Positions 23,831 through 31,300 of a stretch of 44,403 nucleotides of DNA are shown here, piece after piece; position 1 is the first letter of the stretch, and the number at the start of each line of letters is the position of its first letter. The translations under genes were made by a program, and so were the position numbers. The stretch is taken from the NCBI GenBank assembly GCA_028287465.1, contig JAQBPO010000016.1, positions 1-44,403 on the forward strand. Direction: 5' to 3'. The notes beneath the pieces were generated by a model. That model was not told the DNA's origin and searched no databases. It saw only the letters and a list, made by a program, of their open reading frames with translations. The stretch is from Fibrobacterota bacterium (GTDB lineage Bacteria; Fibrobacterota; Fibrobacteria; UBA11236).

Positions 23831-24774
23831 GGGGCCACCGCCTTCTCGACCTTTTCCAGCCTATCGAGCCTATCCATCTTCCCGGTTCTCGCCAGACCCG
23901 TATCCTTGCTCACGGGGAAGAGGGCGAGGGTGAACTGGTACACGCGGGAACTGGCCTCGTCCCGGTGGACGATGGCCTTGATGCGATCCTTGAAGGCCGC
24001 GATCTCCTCGACCATGGCCCCGTAGGCTGCGGGAGATACGCCCAGCACCAGGGTGGAAAGGTGGCGTACCTTCTTATCGATATCGTACATGGAGCGCTTG
24101 GCATGCTCGAGGGCGTATTCCTGGTAGGTGCGCAGGGACAGGCTCACCACGGTATCGTCCACGGCAAGGGCCAGCTTGGTCTGCGCATAACGCCCGGCGT
24201 CCTTGCGGACGACCAGGCCCAGTTTGAGCAGCAGGTTCACCGCCGTCTTGGCCTCGGCGGGGGATACCGGCGGTTCCACCGACCGGCCCAGCAGATCGAA
24301 ATCGTCCTGGAAGTCGCCCAGGCAAAGCAATTCGCGGATGATGGGCGTGTACCACTTGTCGAAATAATCGTATTGGTTGATGCGGAGCACTTCCTCCTTG
24401 ACCATATCGCCCATGGAACGCAGGGCCGCGTAGAAATCCTGCTTCTCCCGCGCGGTCTTGGCCTGGTTGAAATGCACCAGGTTGGTGAAGTACTTGCATT
24501 CCTTGGCGTCCAGCTCCAGGGCGCGGCAGAACTTCTCGATCATGGCGGAGGTGAGATTGCGCTTGCCGTCGATGACCATCTTGAGGAAGGACGGGGACGT
24601 GATGCCCGCCTTCATGGCGAAGTAGCGGTAGGAGAATTTCCGGTTCTTCTTTTTCTTCTCCTGGTAATGGTGTTCCAGGTACTTCCGGTAGTCGATGAAC
24701 TCGAACACGGACTTGAGCGTGACGATGGCCTGCGCGGTCTTGGACCGGAATGTCTCGAATCCCCCAGTAACCAC
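23827..24774 (-). CDS. TIGR02147 family regulator-like protein
   Basis: About 315 residues from GTG 24774. The conserved part begins 'LKSVFEFIDYRKYLEHHYQEKKKKNRKFSYRYFAMKAGI' (broken here for length) and continues 'SPSFLKMVIDGKRNLT', 'CRALELDAKECKYFTNLVHFNQA' and, near the C-terminus, 'RVYQFTLALFPVSK'. This is the signature of TIGR02147, a family expanded in Fibrobacter succinogenes. The N-terminal helices look like a helix-turn-helix, and the middle like a winged-helix region ('AVNLLLKLGLVVRKDAGRYAQT'). Its regulatory role is inferred. It overlaps the DUF2341 lipoprotein gene by ATGA, so the two probably work together. The start is uncertain: the frame is open to TTG 24867, and GTG 24774 or TTG 24825 are possible. 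Confidence 0.85.
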   Translation of the reverse strand: MVTGGFETFRSKTAQAIVTLKSVFEFIDYRKYLEHHYQEKKKKNRKFSYRYFAMKAGITSPSFLKMVIDGKRNLTSAMIEKFCRALELDAKECKYFTNLVHFNQAKTAREKQDFYAALRSMGDMVKEEVLRINQYDYFDKWYTPIIRELLCLGDFQDDFDLLGRSVEPPVSPAEAKTAVNLLLKLGLVVRKDAGRYAQTKLALAVDDTVVSLSLRTYQEYALEHAKRSMYDIDKKVRHLSTLVLGVSPAAYGAMVEEIAAFKDRIKAIVHRDEASSRVYQFTLALFPVSKDTGLARTGKMDRLDRLEKVEKAVAP

Positions 24775-24882
24775 CTTTAATCCCCGCTTCAGGGAGCTGC
24801 GGTCCGGCTCCCTTTTCTCTTTCAAAGATGGGCCAGGCGAGGCGAAAAGGCAACCCGAATCCGGCAAAAAACCGGCTTAAGC

Positions 24883-24905
24883 GTGATCAGGTTGGATACG
24901 ATCAC
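24883..24905. promoter_or_regulatory. Inverted repeat GTGATC-N11-GATCAC upstream of the TIGR02147 gene
   Basis: GTGATC (24883-24888) and GATCAC (24900-24905) form an inverted repeat with an 11-nt spacer in the short gap between the larE stop and the regulator gene. The spacing suits a dimeric DNA-binding protein. It is not followed by a T-tract. Confidence 0.35.
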
Positions 24906-24942
24906 ACCCCTGAATCGCGGAATTCGGAGGAATATGGGAGCC

Positions 24943-25989
24943 TTAGCGGTTTTTGGGGGCCTTGCTTTGTGTACGCTCGGCGTCGCTTCGTGTACCCTCT
25001 GCATCGCCTTCCCGACGCCCTGCCCCGTCCTTCATCGCTCCGGTGTAGCGGCGCAGGGCCGCTTCCGGCAAGGCCAGGTTGAGCGCCCCGCTGCGGAAGC
25101 CTCCGGGATCGATCTCCATGCGGATGAAACCCAAAGCGAGCAACCCTTCAGCCAGGCTCGCGCGGGCCTCCGCGGTCAGGAGGCCCATTTGATCCAGGGG
25201 TACTTCGATTTTCGCGGTGCTGCCGAAATGCCTGAGCCGGAATTCCCGGAACCCCATGGCCGCCAAGGCGGATTCTCCCGCTTCGACCGCCGCGAGCTTC
25301 TCCGGCGTCACGGGGCTGCCGTAAGGTATCCGGCTGCTGAGGCAGGGTTGGGCCGCCTTTTCCGCGGTGGGCAGGCCGATGGCCCGGGACAGGGCGCGGA
25401 CGTCCGCCTTGGTGAAGCCCGCCTCCGCCAGGGGAGCCAGGGCGCCATGGGCTTCGGCGGCCTTGCGGCCCGGGCGGTAATCTTGGGTATCATCCAGGTT
25501 ACCCCCGTAGAGCAGGGCGGGAGGGCCGCCGGGCGCGGGTCCGGATTCCCGGCCGTCGGCGGCTGCCCCTGTCGCCGAAAGGCCGATCGCATCCGCATGG
25601 GCGGAAGCGAACCGCGCCAAGTGGACGAAGAGGTCCGCTTTGCAATGGTAGCAGCGGTCGGGGCCGTTGGCGACATAGGCGGGATTCGCGAATTCCGTGG
25701 CCGCGTAGGTCCGCAATTCCACGTCCAGCCAGGCCGCCAGATCGACGGCATCCCGGCGTTCCTGTTCCGCCAGGCTGGGTCCCAGGGCAAGGCAGGCCGT
25801 GACGCGTTCGCGGCCCAAGGCATGGCGCGCCACCGCCGTGAGCAAGGCGGAATCGACGCCTCCCGAAAAACCGATCAGCACCCGGCCCAAGGCCCGCAGG
25901 CGGTCCCGCAAGGCCCGGTATTTGGCGGCCAGGGCGGGATCGTCGATCAAGGCCCCGGAAAAATCCGGACCTGGGGCGGGGTGGATCAT
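24943..25989 (-). CDS. larE: ATP-dependent sacrificial sulfur transferase LarE
   Basis: 348 residues. LarE adenylylates and thiolates the pyridinium-3,5-biscarboxylic acid precursor of the nickel-pincer nucleotide cofactor, giving up its own cysteine sulfur. The PP-loop ATP site is 'GFSGGVDSALL' (about 40-50). 'GPDRCYHCKADLF', 'YGGNLDDTQDYRPGRKAAEAHG' and 'QPCLSSRIPYGSPVT' follow, the last holding the Cys at the sacrificial position. The body matches the family's ~270-280 residues, and the last ~30 residues are an extra charged tail (Lys, Asp, Glu, Arg rich). ATG 25989 lies 18 nt after the stop of the small secreted protein, with no strong ribosome binding site. No larA, larB or larC is in the window, so the cofactor's user is unknown. 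Confidence 0.9.
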   Translation of the reverse strand: MIHPAPGPDFSGALIDDPALAAKYRALRDRLRALGRVLIGFSGGVDSALLTAVARHALGRERVTACLALGPSLAEQERRDAVDLAAWLDVELRTYAATEFANPAYVANGPDRCYHCKADLFVHLARFASAHADAIGLSATGAAADGRESGPAPGGPPALLYGGNLDDTQDYRPGRKAAEAHGALAPLAEAGFTKADVRALSRAIGLPTAEKAAQPCLSSRIPYGSPVTPEKLAAVEAGESALAAMGFREFRLRHFGSTAKIEVPLDQMGLLTAEARASLAEGLLALGFIRMEIDPGGFRSGALNLALPEAALRRYTGAMKDGAGRREGDAEGTRSDAERTQSKAPKNR

Positions 25990-26007
25990 GGAGTGAAAAT
26001 AGGAGCT

Positions 26008-26682
26008 TTACGGCTCTTCGTGCAGGGCGGACCGGATCGGCGCGGTTGCGCTGTCCTGAACGCCATTCCACGAGGGATTTCCGGCGGCGGAGGGCGCCGC
26101 TCCTTCCGGGAGGACCGGCGCCGGCCCGGAAGGCGTTCCGGAGGCCAGAGGGGATTGCAGCATGCGGCGCATATAGGGATAGCAAGGAACGTCCTGGACG
26201 CGGATTTCGGTCCATTCGCCACCCACGAAGGCGGTATCGATCTCCTTGTACCCGAAATAGAAGCAGCGGTTGTCGTAATCGAACATGCGGCGATCCCGTA
26301 CCGGCCTTTCGATGGCGTTCCAGACCTCGATGCGCAAGGATATGACGGCGGCCTCCCGGGTCGAGGAGTCGCCCAGGTTGAGAAGCACCAGGTCCGGGGC
26401 GCAATTGAAGCAACGGACCCCGTCAAGGGTCCCCAGATAGCGGCCCGGCGTTCCCGCCCGCACGGACATGACCTGGCGGGACAGGTAGGCGGTGTCCGCG
26501 GGCCTGCCCTTGCCTGCCGCCTCTTTACCCTTCCGGGACGAGGCCTGGTCCGCGGGAGGCGCGAGGAGGGCGGGCGATCCCGGCCGCGCATGGTCCCCTT
26601 TGGGTTTGATGCCCATCCACCCGAGGACGGATGAGGCGGAAAGGGCGATCAGGCAAAGCGAAACCAGGGATGGGAATTTCAT
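26008..26682 (-). CDS. Small secreted protein of unknown function
   Basis: 224 residues from ATG 26682, which has AGGA just upstream and opens a signal peptide ending at Ser-Ser-Val-Leu-Gly. A longer frame to 26763 would place a Pro/Leu-rich leader before the signal and is unlikely. After a Pro/Lys/Gly-rich linker, the core (about 65-175) contains 'TLDGVRCFNCAPDLVLLNLG', 'VISLRIEVWNAIERPV', 'DYDNRCFYFGYKEID' and 'VQDVPCYPYMRR', with four Cys residues that could form two disulfides. The C-terminus is low-complexity Pro/Ala/Ser. I do not recognise the family. It lies 18 nt upstream of larE on the same strand and is probably co-transcribed with it. Confidence 0.65.
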   Translation of the reverse strand: MKFPSLVSLCLIALSASSVLGWMGIKPKGDHARPGSPALLAPPADQASSRKGKEAAGKGRPADTAYLSRQVMSVRAGTPGRYLGTLDGVRCFNCAPDLVLLNLGDSSTREAAVISLRIEVWNAIERPVRDRRMFDYDNRCFYFGYKEIDTAFVGGEWTEIRVQDVPCYPYMRRMLQSPLASGTPSGPAPVLPEGAAPSAAGNPSWNGVQDSATAPIRSALHEEP

Positions 26683-26851
26683 TGAGTCCTCGGGAAAGAC
26701 AAGGGCAAATAGAGATAAATGGCCGGCCGGCGGCAATAGCCGCCGATTGAAGACGCTTCCCAAAGATCATATAATTGGATACCGCAAAGGCCCCGGCAAT
26801 CCGGCGCCGCCCGATTATGGGAATATCCCCGGATCCGGGGTGGAAAGCGGC

Positions 26852-27181
26852 ATGGGAACGGGTGCGGACAGGGTGATGGATACCGGAATCAAAGTCCAGA
26901 TCGTCTTCGCGATTTTCCTTTCCATGGAACTGCTCGCCCTTTACATGATCATCATCCGCACCGTCGCCAACCTGGAATACGCTTTCAACCGCATCGAGGC
27001 CATCGTCAACCGGGAAATCCAGATCTCCTTGAAGACCAAGGAACAGGACAAGCTGACCAAGGAAAAGGCCCAACAGAACGACATGAGCAAGAACAAGAAG
27101 AACGACCTGCTCCTCAACATCCCCTTCATGGAGCGCCTGAACAAGGACAAGGAGAAAAAAGGCAAGGACGGACATGCCTAA
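26852..27181 (+). CDS. Small single-span membrane protein upstream of gmk
   Basis: About 109 residues from ATG 26852 (101 from ATG 26876). One transmembrane helix ('IVFAIFLSMELLALYMIIIR') is followed by a highly charged, Lys/Glu/Gln-rich cytoplasmic tail that is probably coiled-coil ('LKTKEQDKLTKEKAQQND'). No known domain is visible. The end of the gene overlaps the start of guanylate kinase by 8 nt, so the two are translationally coupled. The upstream frame to 26492 runs antisense to the divergent secreted protein and is not considered real. Confidence 0.6.
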   Translation: MGTGADRVMDTGIKVQIVFAIFLSMELLALYMIIIRTVANLEYAFNRIEAIVNREIQISLKTKEQDKLTKEKAQQNDMSKNKKNDLLLNIPFMERLNKDKEKKGKDGHA

Positions 27182-27785
27182 GCCCGGGCGGCTCATCGTT
27201 TTTTCCGCGCCTTCCGGAGCGGGCAAGAGCAGCCTGAAGGACGCCCTGATGGCGCGCTTTCCCTCCTTGCGTTATTCCGTTTCCGCCACCACCCGCAAGC
27301 CCCGTCCCGGCGAGGTCGATGGCGTGCATTATTACTTCAAGACCCAGGACGAGTTCCGCGCCCTCATCGATCACCAGGATCTGGTCGAGCACATGCAGGT
27401 GCACGGCAACTATTACGGCACGCCCCGCAGCCCCATCATGAAGGCCTTGCAGGAGGGGCACAGCGTCATCCTGGACCTGGACGTCTACGGAAAGGTGAAT
27501 TTCGACAAGGCCTTCCCGGACGCCTTGGGCATCCTGATCGTGCCGCCGAGCCTGGAAGAGCTGGAGCGCCGCCTGGTCGGCCGCAAGTCCGACGACGCGG
27601 AAACCATCCGCCTCCGCCTGCAGAACGCCTCCCGTGAGCTGGAGTTCGCCACCCGCGAGGGCAAGTACGAGTATACCGTGGTGAACGACAACTTCCACCA
27701 TGCCCTGGAAGAACTGACCCGCATCCTGGAAAAGGAGTTGGGCGAAACCGCCCAGGTCCGGCCCCACGCGCAGAGCCAGCTCTAG
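27174..27785 (+). CDS. gmk: Guanylate kinase
   Basis: A 203-residue enzyme that phosphorylates GMP to GDP. The P-loop is 'FSAPSGAGKSS' (residues ~10-20). GMP-binding features include 'SVSATTRKPRPGEVDGVHYYF' (written here to its end at Phe) and 'GNYYGTP'. 'VPPSLEELERRLVGR' and 'LQNASRELEF' are the usual lid and C-terminal elements. Length is normal. It starts at ATG 27174, overlapping the small membrane protein gene. Unusually, the strand normally reading 'LEIDVQGA' is 'LDLDVYGKVNF'. No rpoZ or coaBC follows; the next gene is an unrelated secreted protein 224 nt downstream. Confidence 0.93.
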   Translation: MPKPGRLIVFSAPSGAGKSSLKDALMARFPSLRYSVSATTRKPRPGEVDGVHYYFKTQDEFRALIDHQDLVEHMQVHGNYYGTPRSPIMKALQEGHSVILDLDVYGKVNFDKAFPDALGILIVPPSLEELERRLVGRKSDDAETIRLRLQNASRELEFATREGKYEYTVVNDNFHHALEELTRILEKELGETAQVRPHAQSQL

Positions 27786-28009
27786 CCCTTTCCCTTTCTT
27801 ACCTCCTTTCCCTTTCCCCTTCCATGCCCTTACGCACCAGGTTCCAGTAACCGGAACGGGCTCCCATCAAAACCGGATCCGGGGTTTCCAGCGCGTTTCC
27901 GCCGGATCCTGTAATCGCGCGCCCGCGAATGGAAGCGGATCCCGGGACGCGGAACGTTGGTCCATCGCAACCGCAATGCCGCGGGCCGCAATCGAACCAA
28001 GGAACGAAA

Positions 28010-28732
28010 ATGTCCGCACTCAAACTCGCTCTGCTACTGCCCTTATCCATCCTGTCGTCGGCCCTGGCCTGGAACGGTTCCGGCCTCGCCAAGAGATCCG
28101 GATCCGCATCGCCTTCACAAATGAACCGGTCGGCCACGGCCGCTTCACTCTCGCCGGATTTCGCCACGATCCCAATCACGAAAACGGACGTCCAGGGGTT
28201 CTGGAGCTATAACGAGTCCTTCGGATTGGATATCCATATCATGGCGGAGATCTTCTTCGCCGCGGATGGGAGTTTCGAAACCCGGATCCATACCGAAAAC
28301 GACGGGGAAACCATGGACGGACACCAATTCGGGACCTGGACCCTCAAGAAGGACACCCTCACCATTACCCCCAACGGGGACTGCATCTCCTTGGGCATGA
28401 TAGGGGATGAGGATCCCTGCGCGGACACGACGAGCGACCTCGTCACCATCGGGAAGCCGGACGGGGTCAAGGCCCTGATCCTGGATGACGGGTCGGAATT
28501 CGGCAGGTACGCGGGGCCGGGCAAGGCTTTCACCTTACCCAATCTCTTCGCGAATACCGCCTTGGCCGCCCCAGGTAACGGTAAAGCTACCCGTAGCAGG
28601 CCGGGCATTTCGCTTTCAGGCGGACGCGGCGGGGAAGGGATGCGGGCCTTCAGCGGCTTCGACGCGACAGGGAGGTCCTCCGGCCCCCGCCGGGCCGCCG
28701 GTTTCAGCGTGATCCCGACGGAAAAACACTAA
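28010..28732 (+). CDS. Small secreted lipocalin-like protein, paralog A
   Basis: 240 residues from ATG 28010, with AAGGA upstream and a signal peptide ending at Ser-Ala-Leu-Ala. The core (about 60-185) begins 'GFWSYNESFG' and contains 'EIFFAADGSFETRIHTENDG', 'QFGTWTLKKDTLTITPNGD' and 'GRYAGPGKAFTLPNLF'. The G-x-W start and the alternating short strands ending in 'G-T-W' are like small lipocalin-type or stress-response beta-barrels, although no exact family is recognised. A paralog at 30722-31300 shares these phrases. The last ~50 residues are low-complexity Gly/Arg/Ser. The function is unknown. The pair flanks a GxGYxYP gene on the same strand. Confidence 0.7.
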   Translation: MSALKLALLLPLSILSSALAWNGSGLAKRSGSASPSQMNRSATAASLSPDFATIPITKTDVQGFWSYNESFGLDIHIMAEIFFAADGSFETRIHTENDGETMDGHQFGTWTLKKDTLTITPNGDCISLGMIGDEDPCADTTSDLVTIGKPDGVKALILDDGSEFGRYAGPGKAFTLPNLFANTALAAPGNGKATRSRPGISLSGGRGGEGMRAFSGFDATGRSSGPRRAAGFSVIPTEKH

Positions 28733-28758
28733 GCCCGATATTACCCTTTATTTCCGCA

Positions 28759-28814
28759 AGCGGGGAAACCGTTCCCGCCTAGATTTCCAGGACCGGGGAG
28801 GCCGTTTCCCCGGT
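28759..28814 (+). other. Two adjacent hairpins before the GxGYxYP gene
   Basis: One hairpin (about 28759-28777, GCGGG with CCCGC) and a second, stronger one (ACCGGGGA at 28792-28799 with TCCCCGGT at 28807-28814) lie between paralog A and the GxGYxYP gene, the second ending 20 nt before ATG 28835. They could terminate, attenuate or protect the mRNA. No T-tract is present. Confidence 0.35.
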
Positions 28815-28834
28815 GCCAGGGGGGCTTGGGGGTA

Positions 28835-30535
28835 ATGGCGCTTCATACCGGTACCGCATTGCTTGCGCTTCTCTCGGGGCTCGCCCTGGATGCGGCGACG
28901 TGCGCTTCCGCCCAGGGCATCAGCTGGCCCGCAGGCCAGGCTCTGCCCCGGTTCGCGCCCTATACCGCCCTGGACGTAGCGGATCTCTCGGGCCTTCCCT
29001 TCGAACGCAAAGCCGCCCTGACCACCTTGCAAGGCCTGGTCAACCGGACCACGCCCCGCATCTATCTCCTGGACGCCCAGCAGGCCGGCGAAGGCAAGAA
29101 CTTCTGGACCGACAAGCTGAAGGCGGCCAAGACGTCCATAGCCGATCCCATGTCCCTCTTCGTGAAATACCGATCGGAAACCGTCGGCCTCTGCATTTAC
29201 GATCCCGCGGTGAAAGGGACCATCGACGTTGCGGTCACGGCCGCGGGCGTGCTGGGTTGCGTGGCGTCCTCCCCGGCCCTGGCGCAAATCCTTTCCGCGG
29301 CGCCGTATTCGCTTCCCATCACCCTGGATCTCCGGACCCGCGCCTTCGCCGACGATCGCGCCGCCTTCGCCTGGGCCAAGACCGAGTTCTGGTCCAGGTG
29401 CACCCACCGCATGCTGGCGGGCTTGAAGCCCGGAGTCCATTATTGCCTGATGGATTATCTCGTGGCCAACCGCGCGTTCTGCGCCTGGCTGGCGCCGGAG
29501 GATTCCCTGGACCGGCCGATCCTGACTTCGCTTTTGCGGGACATGCCCGTGAACGGCGTATACCTGGGTTGGTGGGCGGGCGAGACCTCGGGGGTGGGGT
29601 ATGCCTCGGGTTACGGGGTGATGACCTTCGCCAGCGATTGGTTCGCCAATGCCACGGTTCACGGGGGCGGCAGCCCTTTGGAAGCGGGCAACCTACCGGA
29701 AACGGCAGCGGCCCCCAAGCTCGCGAACAAGTGTTATATCGCCTTGATCCTGAGCGACGGCGACAATCTGCAGGAACAGGAACACCTGTTCCCGATCCGA
29801 TGGCGCAGTCCGTTGCGAGGAACCTTCCCCGTAAGCTGGACCCAATCCCCGGCCATGGCCGACTTCGCCCCGGCCATGCTCGAATATTATTACTCGACGC
29901 GCACCGCTAACGATTGCTTCATCACGGGCCCCTCCGGAGTGGGGTACGTCCTTCCGGAAAAAACGCCATCCGGCGCCTTCGTCGATTTCGCGCGAATGAC
30001 TGAAGCGTACCTGAAACGCACCGGCATCCGCGGCGCCACCGTATGGGGGAATTCCGGACCGGCCTCGGACGCCTTGGGGCAGTACTGCCCATCCTTGCTG
30101 GGAGTGGTGAACAAGCAGGACGTGGTCGCGCCCAGGGGCGCCCGTTATTGGACCGGGGGGCTTCCCTCGGTGGAGATGGCCCCTGATTACGCCTCCTTCG
30201 CCAGCCAGATCCTCCCGGAGATACGGGGCCGCATGGGATCCTGGACCCGTTCGCGCCCCTTGTTCATCGCGCCGCAGCTCAACGCCAATGTCGCCGGGCT
30301 CGAGGAGTTCAAGATCGTGTACGACTCCCTTAAAAGCAATCCCGAAGTGGTGTTCGTGCGGGCGGACCAGCTCTTCCAGGCCATGCGGGCGGCCAATCCC
30401 GGAACCATCGGCCTGGCGCCGGCTCCCGCGTTCAAAGGACCCAAGCAGGGGGCGGGTTGGATCCGGGTGGCCGATGGCGCCTTCGTCTCGCCTGCCGGGA
30501 TCCCCGTCGATATGCGGGGCAGGAACCTTCCCTGA
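28835..30535 (+). CDS. GxGYxYP-family secreted protein (putative glycoside hydrolase)
   Basis: 566 residues from ATG 28835, with a signal peptide ending near Cys-Ala-Ser-Ala-Gln-Gly. The N-terminal part has 'ERKAALTTLQGLVNRTTPRIYLL', the usual opening of the GxGYxYP N-terminal domains. Later come 'ALILSDGDNLQEQEHLF', 'FPVSWTQSPAMADFAPAMLEYYYS' and the family's name-giving motif as 'FITGPSGVGYVLPEK' (GVGYVLP here in place of GxGYxYP). 'VWGNSG' and a C-terminal region ending 'EVVFVRADQLFQAMR' complete the family pattern. The family is predicted to act on carbohydrates in secreted enzymes of soil and gut bacteria, but activity is not established. TTG 28826 is an alternative start three codons upstream. 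Confidence 0.85.
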   Translation: MALHTGTALLALLSGLALDAATCASAQGISWPAGQALPRFAPYTALDVADLSGLPFERKAALTTLQGLVNRTTPRIYLLDAQQAGEGKNFWTDKLKAAKTSIADPMSLFVKYRSETVGLCIYDPAVKGTIDVAVTAAGVLGCVASSPALAQILSAAPYSLPITLDLRTRAFADDRAAFAWAKTEFWSRCTHRMLAGLKPGVHYCLMDYLVANRAFCAWLAPEDSLDRPILTSLLRDMPVNGVYLGWWAGETSGVGYASGYGVMTFASDWFANATVHGGGSPLEAGNLPETAAAPKLANKCYIALILSDGDNLQEQEHLFPIRWRSPLRGTFPVSWTQSPAMADFAPAMLEYYYSTRTANDCFITGPSGVGYVLPEKTPSGAFVDFARMTEAYLKRTGIRGATVWGNSGPASDALGQYCPSLLGVVNKQDVVAPRGARYWTGGLPSVEMAPDYASFASQILPEIRGRMGSWTRSRPLFIAPQLNANVAGLEEFKIVYDSLKSNPEVVFVRADQLFQAMRAANPGTIGLAPAPAFKGPKQGAGWIRVADGAFVSPAGIPVDMRGRNLP

Positions 30536-30554
30536 CCCGCCCTCGTTCCCGGGT

Positions 30555-30570
30555 GTAACCGTCCCGTTAC
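30555..30570. promoter_or_regulatory. Palindrome GTAAC-N6-GTTAC
   Basis: A 16-bp inverted repeat (GTAAC and GTTAC with a 6-nt spacer) lies 20 nt after the GxGYxYP stop and ~150 nt before paralog B. A further GTAACCG is at 30620-30626. The same 7-mer appears at 27847-27853 before paralog A and, on the opposite strand, in the 20746-20800 array. It is a candidate binding site. Confidence 0.3.
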
Positions 30571-30721
30571 CTCAAATCCCGGACCCCCCCGCGTTTCCCG
30601 CCCGGTTCGGCCTTTCCCCGTAACCGCGCCCCATTCCCGGTATCGGTTCGGGAGGAGGCGCCCGTCCATCCCATCGCAGGCGCAATCACGCGTCCGCAAC
30701 GCGCCGATCCGGGAAACCACA

Positions 30722-31300
30722 ATGTCCGCATGGAAATCCACCCTACTGCTGCCGACCCTCTTCCACTCCGCCGCCTCCCCCTATGCGGTACTCTCCGGCA
30801 AGCCGGGCGCCGGAACGGCATCCAAGGCGGACGCCGGCGGCCCCACCCCTGCGGACGTCTGCGGCCTATGGTCCAGGGACGAGGAGTACGGGCGCGGCAA
30901 TCACGTTACCGTGGAAACCTTTTTCGCCGCGGACGGGACCTTCGAAACCCGCACCTACCTGGGCGACGGCGGCCAGGTGGAGAGGCTGCACGGATTCGGG
31001 ACCTGGGCCCTGCGGAAGGATTGCCTCGTGACCATGCCCAGTCCGGACCGATGCAGGACGGTGGGAGACCTGACCGATGGATGGGGCGATGCGACGAGCG
31101 AAAGGGTGCGGGTGGGGATGCGCGGCGGCGAAATGGCCTTGATCCTGGATATAGGAACCCTATTGGGCCGCTATGCCTCGCCGGGAAGGGCGTTCACCCT
31201 CCCGGACCTGTTCACTTCGGAACGGGGCGGGACGGGCTTATCCGCGCACGTGCTCCACGGCATTGCGGAAAATCCGGATGCCTTCGCCTTCGCCGCGTAG
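30722..31300 (+). CDS. Small secreted lipocalin-like protein, paralog B
   Basis: 192 residues from ATG 30722. The N-terminal ~20 residues are a weak signal peptide. The core aligns with paralog A along its length: 'GLWSRDEEYG', 'ETFFAADGTFETRTYLGDGG', 'GFGTWALRKD' and 'GRYASPGRAFTLPDLF'. The nucleotide sequence is also recognisably similar, so this is a duplication, though well diverged. The C-terminus differs from paralog A and runs 63 nt into the end of purQ on the opposite strand, which suggests the reading frame was extended or replaced there. Co-location with the GxGYxYP gene hints at a shared extracellular role. The function is unknown. Confidence 0.65.
   Translation: MSAWKSTLLLPTLFHSAASPYAVLSGKPGAGTASKADAGGPTPADVCGLWSRDEEYGRGNHVTVETFFAADGTFETRTYLGDGGQVERLHGFGTWALRKDCLVTMPSPDRCRTVGDLTDGWGDATSERVRVGMRGGEMALILDIGTLLGRYASPGRAFTLPDLFTSERGGTGLSAHVLHGIAENPDAFAFAA

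Noticed and set aside
27786-27823. Pyrimidine-rich tract after guanylate kinase
   Set aside because: A nearly pure C/T run could form unusual DNA structure, but it contains an interrupting purine, has no clear mirror symmetry and no gene context that gives it a role.
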